Source: Bacteroidia bacterium (GTDB lineage Bacteria; Bacteroidota; Bacteroidia; J057). Taken from it: a stretch of 64,000 nucleotides of DNA. The DNA lies in NCBI GenBank assembly GCA_033391075.1, contig JAWPMV010000001.1:5642001-5706000 (forward strand). Reading direction: 5' to 3'. A program made the translations under genes and the position numbers. Shown piece by piece: positions 26,669-35,510 of the stretch. The notes under the pieces are model-generated. The model ran no database searches. It was not told the DNA's origin and saw nothing but the letters and a program-made list of their open reading frames with translations. Each line of letters opens with the position of its first letter. Position 1 is the stretch's first letter.

Positions 26669-26768
26669 GCGCGCTGGAGTTGAACCGAATGTGCGCGGAT
26701 GGAATTGCGGGTAGGCCTTGGTTGATTCGGTTCGATTTTTTGCTCCACTTTTTTCTAAAAAAAAGTGG
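26669..26768 (+). repeat. Two-hairpin structured repeat, copy 2
   Basis: GCGCGCTGG lead, arms GAACCGAAT (26682-26690) and ATTCGGTTC (26725-26733), GGCCTTGGTTG in the loop, GATTTTTTGC linker, second hairpin CCACTTTTTT/AAAAAAGTGG ending at 26768. It lies between the small gene and the primase-helicase; a TTG at 26718 that would extend the latter lies inside this element. Confidence 0.78.
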
Positions 26769-26834
26769 AAAGACATTAAGAAAATCATTCAAGAAATATG
26801 CAATCCCATTTATGGGACCAGACCAGCTATTACC

Positions 26835-29087
26835 ATGACTAATACAAAATCCTACTGCCAGGAAAGACTAGAAGAACTCGGTATAAACCCTGAGATAAAC
26901 AAAATCCGAGTTGTCGAACCTCAATCCGGCCAAAGACGAGAAATCGCTTTCTTTGTACCTGATCATCTAAACGACGATATTCTGATACATTATGTATCTC
27001 TTCAGTCAGAACGGGAAACTTATCTAAAATCCAAAAAGGAAAGACCCTATATCGTTCGCCGCAAGAAGGTGATTGAGAAGGGCGCCAAATATATTTCCCC
27101 TGCTGGAGCCAGTACCCGGCCATTCTTTCCGAGGTCCATTATCCAGAAATATGCTTTGGGCGAAAAGATCAGAACCTTGATTATCACCGAAGGGCAGTTC
27201 AAAGCCTTCAAAGGCTGTATGCATGGCCTGGATGTGATTGGGGTTTCTGGTATACATAACCTAAAGAATGCAGCTAAGGATCGCTTGCATAAGGACCTGG
27301 GAGAGATTATTGAAAAATGCCAGGTGGAGAATGTGGTATTTCTGATTGATGCGGATTTGAAAGAAGTACATTATGCTCCAGATCCTGATGATCCAGAAGC
27401 AGAAGAGAATCGCGACCTGGCCAAGCGTCCCTATTCCTTTTGCTCTGCTGTAAACAATTTCAAAGAGCTCCTAAAGGCATTTGAGGTGGAGACCTACTTC
27501 TGCCATATTCGAGAAGAACTTTCTGTCAAAGCCAAAGGCCTGGATGATCTCCTGGTTTATCACAAAGGAAGAGAAGAACTGGTTGTTTCTGATCTATTAC
27601 TCCTCGGAAGTGCTCCTCAAAAGTATTTCAAAACCCAGCAGCTATCCAAAATGAGTTTCCCACAGTTTAAGCAGTATTTCCACATCAACAATGTGCAGGA
27701 CTTTTATACCACTTATAGCCATATTATTGGCTCAGGAATCTTCACCTGGCTTCGAGGTAAATATCAATACAAAGATACGCCCGATGGTGGTGAAGTCGAG
27801 CTCCTTCGGCATCCAGATAGCTATATGTACATCCGAGTAGGCTGCGATTATTATAAAAAGATCAATAAGCTCAACGCAGCTGGAGAACTGGAACCTCAGC
27901 TGAAGATTTGGCGGGTAGGAGAAATTCAGCGGGATTATGTCTATACCAAAGTTTGTCCCAATATCTTTTCCATGATCCCCAAATATGACTGCTTTACCAA
28001 TTATCCCGACCATAGCGAAAATTACAAGCAAATTATCAAGGCCCAGGATTCGGTGAATTACAATATATATTTCCCCCTCCCCCACACAATGCAGCCAGGT
28101 ACTTGGGAATGCATTGACAAATTCATCCACCATATCTTCGGCAAGCAGTATGAAATGGGCATGGATTATCTCAACATCCTCTACCGCTTTCCTTTGCAAA
28201 AGCAATACATCCTCTGCCTGGTCAATGAACTTCGAAATACGGGCAAAAGTACCTTTCTCTTTTTCTTGCGAATGATGTTTGGAGAGAATGTTACCATTGC
28301 CTCTTCCGATGATTTCAATGATTCCTTCAACAGCTCCTATGCTTCCAAATTGGTGGTAGGAATTGATGAGGGTTTTATTGACAAGAAGACGGTACTTGAA
28401 CGGCTCAAGTCTATGTCCACCAGCCCTAAGATCAATATGAATGCTAAGGGCCGGGACAAGCAGGAGATTGATTTCTTCGCCAAGTTTGTGCTGACCTCCA
28501 ATGATGAACGCAATTTTGTCAACATAGATCAGCAGGAAATTCGCTTTTGGGTAGTAAAGGTTCCGCAGTTCAAGGAAGAGGATCCAGACCTTATCCACAA
28601 GATGAAAGCTGAGATGCCCGCCTTTCTCTATTACCTATCCAATAGGCAAATTACTCACCCCAAGAAAAGTCGCATGTGGTTTTCTCATGAGCTTGTTGAA
28701 ACGGATGCCCTCAAGCATATCAAGCAGTCTTCCAAATCCTGGATTGAGAAATCCATCATTCATTATGTTACGAGTATGATGAAGGACTTTGGGGAAGAGC
28801 GGATTTTGCTTACCCTGAGTGATATTGTTCGATACCTCAATAAGGAGCAAGGGAATCGATATAAGGATTTTCATATTGCTCAGACCTTGAAAGAGAAGAT
28901 GAAGCTAAAGCCACTCAAGCAGCAACGTTATAAGATTCCGGTTTGGGATTTTGGAGAGTTTGCTGATATCAAAATATTTCAAAGTAAAAATGGGAGGCCT
29001 TATGAGTTCTTATCAACTGAATTTTTGAATGAAGAGGAGCTTTTGGAGGTCAAGGAAACCCAAGAACTTTTGGCAAATTCTAGGTAA
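26835..29087 (+). CDS. Primase-helicase (TOPRIM plus SF3-type helicase) of a mobile element
   Basis: 750-residue replication protein if started at ATG 26835; the upstream frame to TTG 26718 crosses the structured repeat and is rejected. N-terminal TOPRIM-like primase part: LIITEG with Glu119, and FLIDAD at 169-174. The C-terminal superfamily-3 helicase has Walker A NELRNTGKST 464-473, Walker B VVGIDEG 507-513 and the polar sensor VLTSND ~552-557. Such proteins start replication of plasmids, satellites and integrative elements. It ends ~33 bp before a GTTAC/GTAAC array with 11-bp spacing that may be its origin. Base composition is balanced, unlike the cargo on both sides, so it belongs to the element backbone. 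Confidence 0.85.
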   Translation: MTNTKSYCQERLEELGINPEINKIRVVEPQSGQRREIAFFVPDHLNDDILIHYVSLQSERETYLKSKKERPYIVRRKKVIEKGAKYISPAGASTRPFFPRSIIQKYALGEKIRTLIITEGQFKAFKGCMHGLDVIGVSGIHNLKNAAKDRLHKDLGEIIEKCQVENVVFLIDADLKEVHYAPDPDDPEAEENRDLAKRPYSFCSAVNNFKELLKAFEVETYFCHIREELSVKAKGLDDLLVYHKGREELVVSDLLLLGSAPQKYFKTQQLSKMSFPQFKQYFHINNVQDFYTTYSHIIGSGIFTWLRGKYQYKDTPDGGEVELLRHPDSYMYIRVGCDYYKKINKLNAAGELEPQLKIWRVGEIQRDYVYTKVCPNIFSMIPKYDCFTNYPDHSENYKQIIKAQDSVNYNIYFPLPHTMQPGTWECIDKFIHHIFGKQYEMGMDYLNILYRFPLQKQYILCLVNELRNTGKSTFLFFLRMMFGENVTIASSDDFNDSFNSSYASKLVVGIDEGFIDKKTVLERLKSMSTSPKINMNAKGRDKQEIDFFAKFVLTSNDERNFVNIDQQEIRFWVVKVPQFKEEDPDLIHKMKAEMPAFLYYLSNRQITHPKKSRMWFSHELVETDALKHIKQSSKSWIEKSIIHYVTSMMKDFGEERILLTLSDIVRYLNKEQGNRYKDFHIAQTLKEKMKLKPLKQQRYKIPVWDFGEFADIKIFQSKNGRPYEFLSTEFLNEEELLEVKETQELLANSR

Positions 29088-29119
29088 AATTTCTAGTGGG
29101 GAATTTTCCTGTTTAAACT

Positions 29120-29238
29120 GTTACTTGTTACATTTTATTTTTAAGTATAAGAAAGTCAAAGGATTATGTGTGTAACAAGCATGTAACCACAAGGTAACAA
29201 GAGTGTAACTGGTTACATAGGTGTTACCACCTTGTCAC
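29120..29238. repeat. Iteron-like GTAAC array with 11-bp phasing (candidate origin)
   Basis: GTAAC at 29172, 29183, 29194 and 29205, each exactly 11 bp apart. Then, in the opposite sense, GTTAC at 29212 and 29223 and GTCAC at 29234, again 11 bp apart. Two more GTTAC lie at 29120 and 29127. The array lies between the primase-helicase stop and the convergent NACHT gene. Helical phasing and position next to the replication gene suggest iterons of an origin, or an operator. Confidence 0.65.
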
Positions 29239-29328
29239 ATCTGCAAAAAGCAAAAAAACACACTGATAATCAATCACTTAATTTCACAAAAATTATTTGT
29301 AACAACAATAAAATACCAAACAGGAAGG

Positions 29329-32073
29329 TCAAGACAAGGGGTTTAACTCTGATGACCTTCTAACAAGTCTGAAGCCAACAGTTGAGCCTGTATTAGTTGG
29401 ATGGCTAAATACTCTCCTAGCACATCTGGCGGTGTCTTTTGATCCTTTATACGTACCACCTCTGAAGATCCGAGCTTCATTTTGTTTTGGAGCAATCGGA
29501 TTTTTTATCAGTTTTTTGTCCCAAGCTATATCTTTATATTCATAATAATTATCCAGACACCACTCCCAAACATTTCCAAGCATATTTGCAATCCCCAATC
29601 GATTTAAATTTGTTTCTCCAGTTTTGGGATTTATTTCATCTACGGCATAAGCTTCTTTCCTCTTGGGTTCACCAAACCAGGCATAATTTTCAAGCTTATC
29701 ACTTTCATCTCCAAAAAAATATCTCGTTCGGACTGCTTGCTGCCCCCCTCTAACCGCATACTCCCACTCTGATTCTGTAGGTAAACTGGAATTAAGAAAG
29801 AGTGAGAAATAATATGCCTCATACCAAGTTCTGCCTGCAACAGGAAGATTGTCTTTATCATCTGGGATTTCTGAATTTTTAAAAGGAAATATAGAAAACA
29901 ATCTATTTGTTACAGGGTGCTTAGAAATCTCAAAGGTATCAATATGCACCGCATGAAGAGGCACCTCATTGAAATATGTATCTTCCTGTCCCATCCAAAA
30001 TGTTCCTCCGTCAACTTTAACCCATTCTAGCTTAGAAGCCTGATCTTTTTCAAGTTTTGCTAGTCTTTCTTCTGAGTTCCCTAAATCAAACAAATCATAT
30101 ATTAATCCTCCCGGTTCTAAAGGATGTAGCTCTTCTCGTTCCAATAATTCATGTGCATGATATATCACCTCGCAGTCTTTTTCATTCAAGGTCTTTAGTA
30201 AAATATTTAAGGTCTCATGAATCAGCATTTTCTGCATAGATTCATGAATTAAAGGTAGGGATGCCTCAAGAGAATTGATTAACATTAGTTTCGCCTGATT
30301 ACCTCCCTCCAAACTGACTAGAGATCCGATTAGCTCTGCGGAAGAAATTTTGATTTCAGTGGTGGTTCTCAAAGCAAGAGGTCTATTGATATTCCAAAGT
30401 CCATTAATTAGTCTTTGAATTTCTTCTTCTGAGTCTAATAAACCCGCAAAAAGTCTGATCACCTCTTCCCAATGAGGATTTCCAGCCTGACAAATCACAA
30501 AGTCAATGTCTTTTTCCAATAAGGAAAGTGCAGTAAAATATTCCCAAAGAGATCTATGTGTAAATGTAAAACCCTCACTTGAATTCTGAATAATGCCCGT
30601 ATCTCTTTGAACCCTTTCTAAAAATTTTGAAGTTTTACCTATGATATTAGGAGTAATAATTCTTTTCCCAAAAACATTAACATGGTCTACCGGAAAGTGA
30701 GATTCCTGCCACAAAAAGAAACGCAGAGACAGGTCTTTCAAGATATTTAATGCTTCCTCAAAATTCTTTTCTTCTAATTTGCCAAACTCGGGATCATATA
30801 ATCTACCTAGCAGAAATCGAATGCAATTATGATATAGGTCACTTCTTCTTTCAATTAGAGCCGAATCACCACTTTGTTCAAAAGTGAAACAGATCATACT
30901 TAGAAGAAAAGGGTTTTCTGCCAGAGATAGGATTCGAGGTGATTTATTTAAAGTATTTATGAGTAAAGAAGCCTTTTCCTTATGATCAAAAAACCACTCA
31001 TTAATATATTTATGGATCAATTCCTTTTCAAGAGGTTTTACTCTCAAATACTCAAAATTTTGGTAATTGGCTGGATCTAAATTAATTGGCCTAGATGTAA
31101 CTATTATTCTGCACCTTGGATATTTTTTTGTCAATTTCCCAAGCTCCTCATGAAATGTATTATTAGTAGACTGATCTTCTATTTCGTCAACTCCATCTAA
31201 CAATAATACCATCGAATTACCAAGAAAAGTATCCTTTTCAGTGAAGATTTCTAAATCGCTGAACTTTTCTAGGCTCCTGTCAATAGCCCATTCAATAAAT
31301 TTGATTAATGAGCTCTTCTTTCTATTAAAATTTTTGAGCCTTATGTAAACAGGAATAATTTCTTCTTGCTTTTGAATTGATTTCTGAGATGACCGAAAAG
31401 CTAAATATCTCAGAAGAGTGGTCTTTCCACTTCCTGGCAGGCCAGAAATAAGAAAAAGCTTTTTAGAGTCATCAGATAATATATTATAGATTTCAAAAGT
31501 ATGTAAGTCTTCTCTGCTAGAAAAAAAACTTAAAGGGATGAATCCTGAATCCATACCTTTAACTCTATCATTAACCTTTATATCCTGCGATGAACTTTTC
31601 TTACCAAATAGAAATATAGTCCCAAATTCCTTGAATACTTTATGACAATATTTTAGTAAAATCTTTGATTTTCTGATATTATCATCTTCACCTGGAAATG
31701 CTTGACTTTCATTAAAATCATTATGCCTCTTAATTAATTCAGATAGTTCATCATTACTTATAATTGCTGAGACAAAACTCTTGTAGAATATTTCTACGGA
31801 TTGGAATGAAAATTTATGCTTTTCAATAAGAGTTTCACTTAACTCATAAAATTTAGGTAGCTGACTTACTTTAAACCAGTTCAATGATTCTAAATCCGCT
31901 TTTATTATCTTGATTATTCTTTTTGTCTCTCTCTTTCTTAATCCCTCTTCTTTTCTTAAATGTTTTTTCAGACACTTATAAAATGTTCTTTTGAAGCTCT
32001 GCTTCCCTTTAATTAATCTTGTAGCTCCCTTAAAACCTCGTTCTAAGATAAAATCTAAGCCAGGAATATCCAT
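29329..32073 (-). CDS. NACHT NTPase fused to FGE-sulfatase/C-type-lectin-like domain
   Basis: 914 residues. Residues 1-~200 are helical and unrecognised. NACHT follows: Walker A GLPGSGKTT 211-219, Walker B VLLLDGVDE 289-297, and IIVTSRP sensor. A helical middle runs ~330-670. The C-terminal ~681-906 is a formylglycine-generating-enzyme-like domain (VDGGTFWMG, PTESEWEYAVRGG, MLGNVWEWCLDNY, RIFRGGTYKGS, STVGFRLVRR). The paired active-site cysteines of true FGE are not both present (a single Cys in TARCARR), so it is probably a binding fold. FGE/lectin folds act as recognition modules elsewhere. It is the last gene of a six-gene operon, 35 bp after the acyltransferase. A STAND immune-type sensor is the best guess. 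Confidence 0.85.
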   Translation of the reverse strand: MDIPGLDFILERGFKGATRLIKGKQSFKRTFYKCLKKHLRKEEGLRKRETKRIIKIIKADLESLNWFKVSQLPKFYELSETLIEKHKFSFQSVEIFYKSFVSAIISNDELSELIKRHNDFNESQAFPGEDDNIRKSKILLKYCHKVFKEFGTIFLFGKKSSSQDIKVNDRVKGMDSGFIPLSFFSSREDLHTFEIYNILSDDSKKLFLISGLPGSGKTTLLRYLAFRSSQKSIQKQEEIIPVYIRLKNFNRKKSSLIKFIEWAIDRSLEKFSDLEIFTEKDTFLGNSMVLLLDGVDEIEDQSTNNTFHEELGKLTKKYPRCRIIVTSRPINLDPANYQNFEYLRVKPLEKELIHKYINEWFFDHKEKASLLINTLNKSPRILSLAENPFLLSMICFTFEQSGDSALIERRSDLYHNCIRFLLGRLYDPEFGKLEEKNFEEALNILKDLSLRFFLWQESHFPVDHVNVFGKRIITPNIIGKTSKFLERVQRDTGIIQNSSEGFTFTHRSLWEYFTALSLLEKDIDFVICQAGNPHWEEVIRLFAGLLDSEEEIQRLINGLWNINRPLALRTTTEIKISSAELIGSLVSLEGGNQAKLMLINSLEASLPLIHESMQKMLIHETLNILLKTLNEKDCEVIYHAHELLEREELHPLEPGGLIYDLFDLGNSEERLAKLEKDQASKLEWVKVDGGTFWMGQEDTYFNEVPLHAVHIDTFEISKHPVTNRLFSIFPFKNSEIPDDKDNLPVAGRTWYEAYYFSLFLNSSLPTESEWEYAVRGGQQAVRTRYFFGDESDKLENYAWFGEPKRKEAYAVDEINPKTGETNLNRLGIANMLGNVWEWCLDNYYEYKDIAWDKKLIKNPIAPKQNEARIFRGGTYKGSKDTARCARRVFSHPTNTGSTVGFRLVRRSSELNPLS

Positions 32074-32108
32074 AATCGATCATTTTCAAAAAAGTAGTAA
32101 TATCAATA

Positions 32109-33080
32109 CTATTTTGCTAAAGTTTGAAGAACTTTTAAGCTCTTATTCAAAACATCAAAATCATTAAAACCTTTATCCAAAGTTGGTAGAGTAAGACCTT
32201 CAACATCTTTATATCCTAGGCATTCATCTATTGATCCTAATAATAAAGGACGAGGGCTAATCTCAACGAAATTATTAATTCCCTCCTCAATTAAAGCTTC
32301 AATTCCAAATCTAAAAAGAACCGTATTCCTTATGTTAGCACTCCAATAATCCTCACCAAATCTTTCTCCGTCAAGGAATGTACCTTCTACTGTAGAAACA
32401 ATGGGTATTTCATGAGAAGAAGCCTTAATTCCTCTTAATGAAGATACTAATTCTGGGCACAAATCATCAACCAAATAGCAATGAAAGCCATAGTTAAAAC
32501 TTAATTCAATAGCGCCTATTTCTAAATCTAAAAGGTAATAATAAAAGTTTTTTATCGACTCTACTTCGCCAGAAAATACAGTTGAAGAAGGTTCATTTAC
32601 AGCACAGATTGAAACTTTCTCTTGGCCAGGATACTCCACTAATATTTTTTTTGCTTCTTCGTAAAATAACTTAGCCCATAACATTCGTCCTTTACCTGTT
32701 AACCTTTCCATTAGCCTACCTCTATGATAAATTACTTTGATTGAATCCTCGAGATTCATAACTCCTGCACAATATGCCGCTGCAACTTCACCAGTACTAT
32801 GTCCAATAACTGCAGCAGGTTCAAAGCCTTTTTTCTGTAATAAAGTAAAAAGAGCAACTTGAAATGCAAAATAGGCCGGTTGAGCTATTGCAGTATTATC
32901 GATTTTCGCATCACTTTTAGAAAGGAATAAAGTATCCTTCAAGGACCAACCACCTATTCTTTTTATCAAATACTCACACTCTTCAATAACATGTCTAAAT
33001 ACTTGTTCCTTTTTGAATAGATCCTTACCTGTTTCTGGCCAAAAGGGGCCCTGACCGGAGAATACAAATGCGGTGTTCAT
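32109..33080 (-). CDS. Stand-alone acyltransferase (malonyl/acyl-CoA:ACP transacylase family)
   Basis: 323-residue AT as in polyketide synthases or FabD. It moves an acyl group from CoA to an acyl carrier protein through a Ser-His dyad. FSGQG at 7-11; GHSTGE at 93-98 with nucleophile Ser95; His200 in YGFHCYL; and the terminal ISPRPLL. Substrate-specificity motifs are not canonical: the usual YASH/HAFH stretch reads YGFH, so malonyl specificity should not be assumed. It overlaps the ligase gene upstream by ATGA (33077-33080) and is followed by the NACHT gene. No ketosynthase is nearby, so it either serves the small ACP at 35099 in trans or a remote synthase. Confidence 0.85.
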   Translation of the reverse strand: MNTAFVFSGQGPFWPETGKDLFKKEQVFRHVIEECEYLIKRIGGWSLKDTLFLSKSDAKIDNTAIAQPAYFAFQVALFTLLQKKGFEPAAVIGHSTGEVAAAYCAGVMNLEDSIKVIYHRGRLMERLTGKGRMLWAKLFYEEAKKILVEYPGQEKVSICAVNEPSSTVFSGEVESIKNFYYYLLDLEIGAIELSFNYGFHCYLVDDLCPELVSSLRGIKASSHEIPIVSTVEGTFLDGERFGEDYWSANIRNTVLFRFGIEALIEEGINNFVEISPRPLLLGSIDECLGYKDVEGLTLPTLDKGFNDFDVLNKSLKVLQTLAK

Positions 33081-34447
33081 ATTATGTCGTTGGAGTTTCT
33101 ACTTTTTTTAAATCTCTGATTATGTAAATCCTTGGTAGTAAAGTCTATCTCCATTGGAACTTTAAAGTGGTCATCCAAATTTTCACTACAATAATTCAAG
33201 ATTATACTTCTCATATCATCCTCTTCTGATGAAGTTATTTCACTTATCAACCGAACTTTTGCACAAACAAAATTACCTATAATAGGATTTTCCTTTCCAT
33301 AAACGACTACATCAATGACACTTTCTATTTCTTGAATCAAATTCTCAACTTCTCCCGGATAGACTTTTTGTCCTCCAACATTAATTATATCTGACTTTCT
33401 TCCAAGTATTCTGATAAATTCTCCTTTCTCTTCTACTAAGTCTTGAGTATTAAACCAACCATCCTTACTAATGGGGTTTGGTGAATTTAAATACCCCACC
33501 ATAGATGATTCTGCCTTTATATGAAGAATCCCATCCACAATTTTTGTTTCAAATCCCTCTCCTCCAACTTTTAAAAATAATGAATCAGAGCTTTCAGACT
33601 TAGAGCGTAATATCCCAACCTCTGACAATCCGTAAGTCTGTTGAAGTTTTATTGAGGGAAAAACACTACGAAATTTTTGAAGAGTAAATTCCAGCATTGG
33701 CTCTGTACCATATGTAATTAACTTCAAAGATGAGAGGTCATAACTCTCATAATTCCCCCCCAAAAGAATCAAATTCATGAAGGTTGGAGATGTTGGTAGG
33801 AGTTCGACCTTATGATTCTCTATCAATTCAAGAATATAATTTGGATCTCTCTGCTCTGCTATCACTAGTGAGCCGCCGTTTGATAGACAATAAAGCATTG
33901 TATTTAATCCACCAATATGATCAAACAACAAAAACGAAACCGTTACGAACTTTCTTTTCTTTATAAAGAACTTTTTAAACAATCTGACAAAATCAAGTAA
34001 AATGACTTTCATTTCCCCAGTTGATCCAGATGAAAAGAGAATTAATCCTGGTCTTTTATCCACTTTTAAGCTAAGAATAAGGTCATTAGATAACTTATTT
34101 CTAACCTTAATTATTTCGAACTCGTCATTCGAGTCTTTTCGAAAGATTAGATCAACATAAGAAGCTTTAACTAAATATTCTATTTGATTTTCATTAATAC
34201 TTGTTATTGGAACTACAATACAATTCTTACTAATCATTGCAAAAAATAAAGCGATCGTATTAGGGGAATAGTTACTTTGTATTGCACATACAGTCCCAGC
34301 CAATACCTTACTCTCATCTAATAGATTTCGGTACTTTTTAATTGATTTAATAAGCCATCCATAATCATACTTTTTATTGCGCCAGATTATAGATGTATTA
34401 TTCCTTTCTTCGGTGAATACATCAATCAAAAATTTGATATTATCCAT
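33077..34447 (-). CDS. AMP-forming acyl ligase (ANL superfamily)
   Basis: 456-residue adenylating enzyme, short for the family (usually 500-550). It activates a carboxylic acid as acyl-AMP and loads it on CoA or, here more likely, the ACP at 35099. Visible core motifs: SSGSTG (A3) near residue 140, TYGLSE (A5) near 268, GWFNTQD (A7) near 332, and GRKSDIINVGGQKVYPGEVE (A8) around 348-367. A possible A10 lysine lies in the basic C-terminal tail. The acid substrate is unknown. Fourth gene of the operon; strongly A/T-rich. Confidence 0.86.
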   Translation of the reverse strand: MDNIKFLIDVFTEERNNTSIIWRNKKYDYGWLIKSIKKYRNLLDESKVLAGTVCAIQSNYSPNTIALFFAMISKNCIVVPITSINENQIEYLVKASYVDLIFRKDSNDEFEIIKVRNKLSNDLILSLKVDKRPGLILFSSGSTGEMKVILLDFVRLFKKFFIKKRKFVTVSFLLFDHIGGLNTMLYCLSNGGSLVIAEQRDPNYILELIENHKVELLPTSPTFMNLILLGGNYESYDLSSLKLITYGTEPMLEFTLQKFRSVFPSIKLQQTYGLSEVGILRSKSESSDSLFLKVGGEGFETKIVDGILHIKAESSMVGYLNSPNPISKDGWFNTQDLVEEKGEFIRILGRKSDIINVGGQKVYPGEVENLIQEIESVIDVVVYGKENPIIGNFVCAKVRLISEITSSEEDDMRSIILNYCSENLDDHFKVPMEIDFTTKDLHNQRFKKSRNSNDII

Positions 34448-34466
34448 TGTGGTAATTATTGAAATA

Positions 34467-35069
34467 TTATTTTGATAGAGCTTCCTTTAGTATTGCTTTC
34501 TCCCCGTGACCAGGGAGAATTGTTAAATTTCCTGGCAAACTTCTTAATAACTCAATTGAGTCTAGCATCAGTTTACTATTTCCCCAGTATTCATCTACAC
34601 TTCCAATTCCACCCTTGAATATGGTGTCTCCGGTAAATAAAATATTTCCAATCCTTATACATATACTACCTAAAGTGTGTCCAGGAGTATAAATGATTTT
34701 AATCTGTTGGTTATTTAGATGGACCGAATTCTTAATTGGATAAAAATCAATTAATGGAATCTGAGCTTCAAGATCCTTTTCAATTAAGCCAAGATAAAAA
34801 GGCAAGTGCTCTAATAATTCTTCATCTTTTTCATGTAAAAAAAATGGTGAATTTAATACCTCTTTTAGTTTTGAAGATTGCCCAACGTGATCGAAATGCC
34901 CATGAGTTGCTATAATTCCTTTTACATTTAGATCATTTTTTCTTACGAAATTAATTATCAATTCATAAGCGCTAGCTGGGTCAATTATAAAACTTCGTTT
35001 ATCATTATCATGCAAAACATAAGAATTCGTTTTAAGTCTGCCGGTTTGGAATTTTTTAACTTTTAGCAA
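34467..35069 (-). CDS. Metallo-beta-lactamase-fold hydrolase (glyoxalase II-like)
   Basis: 200 residues; binuclear metallohydrolase fold. The metal motif THGHFDH gives His56, His58, Asp60 and His61. Further ligands lie in YTPGHTLGS, FTGDTIF and LPGHG. Glyoxalase II-like members often cleave thioesters, so release or proofreading of an acyl group from the neighbouring carrier protein is plausible. It begins at a TTG (35069); no in-frame ATG lies between the preceding stop and the conserved start. Third gene of the operon, 29 bp after the ACP gene. Confidence 0.85.
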   Translation of the reverse strand: MLKVKKFQTGRLKTNSYVLHDNDKRSFIIDPASAYELIINFVRKNDLNVKGIIATHGHFDHVGQSSKLKEVLNSPFFLHEKDEELLEHLPFYLGLIEKDLEAQIPLIDFYPIKNSVHLNNQQIKIIYTPGHTLGSICIRIGNILFTGDTIFKGGIGSVDEYWGNSKLMLDSIELLRSLPGNLTILPGHGEKAILKEALSK

Positions 35070-35098
35070 AACGAAAGGAATTTCTATATGTGTTTAGA

Positions 35099-35461
35099 TT
35101 AAAAATCTTCTTCTATTAAATCACAAACAAATATTTTTAACAATTCTATCCTTAAAAATGGACTCGTCTCCTGATTTATGGCACGTTTAAATGTAGCCTT
35201 GCTAGTCAAAGAAAAGGTAGGTGCAAATTCTTTTTTAACCTTTCTATCTATTATAACAATTAAATTCACCAACCCAAGAGAATCGAGAACACCAAATTTT
35301 CCGAACAAATCTATCTGCTTTAGTAATTCAATTTTTTCAATCTTAGGTAAACCAAGCTCTTGTTCAGAAAAAATCTGCTTTTTCTTTGGCAAAAACCTCA
35401 TCAATTCAAACAACGATTCAACAATAATTTTTTCTACTATATTCCCATTATCTTTTTTCAT
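35099..35461 (-). CDS. Acyl carrier protein-like protein
   Basis: 120 residues, longer than the usual ~80. The 4'-phosphopantetheine attachment motif is GVLDSLGLVNL with Ser61, followed by the helix-II-like stretch VIIDRKVKKEF. The first ~45 residues and the last ~20 extend beyond a minimal ACP. It would carry the acyl group activated by the ligase at 33077 and transferred by the AT at 32109. It is distinct from the housekeeping acpP at 56629, which has the [10 protein letters not shown] motif. Its presence ties the operon to carrier-bound acyl chemistry. Confidence 0.75.
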   Translation of the reverse strand: MKKDNGNIVEKIIVESLFELMRFLPKKKQIFSEQELGLPKIEKIELLKQIDLFGKFGVLDSLGLVNLIVIIDRKVKKEFAPTFSLTSKATFKRAINQETSPFLRIELLKIFVCDLIEEDF

Positions 35462-35510
35462 TAAACTGATTTCACCTAAATAATGAATTAGAGTTAGCCC
35501 TTAATTGTTG

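Noticed and set aside
26718-26834. 39-residue N-terminal extension of the primase-helicase from TTG
   Set aside because: It translates the structured repeat (copy 2) and its second hairpin; ATG 26835 is preferred.
27732-28598. 288-codon open frame on the minus strand
   Set aside because: Fully antisense to the primase-helicase, which has all its motifs.
29120-29238. CRISPR-like array
   Set aside because: 5-bp motifs on an 11-bp grid, far too short for repeats and spacers.
29329-32073. Diversity-generating retroelement target (FGE/lectin fold)
   Set aside because: No reverse transcriptase or template repeat seen in the window.
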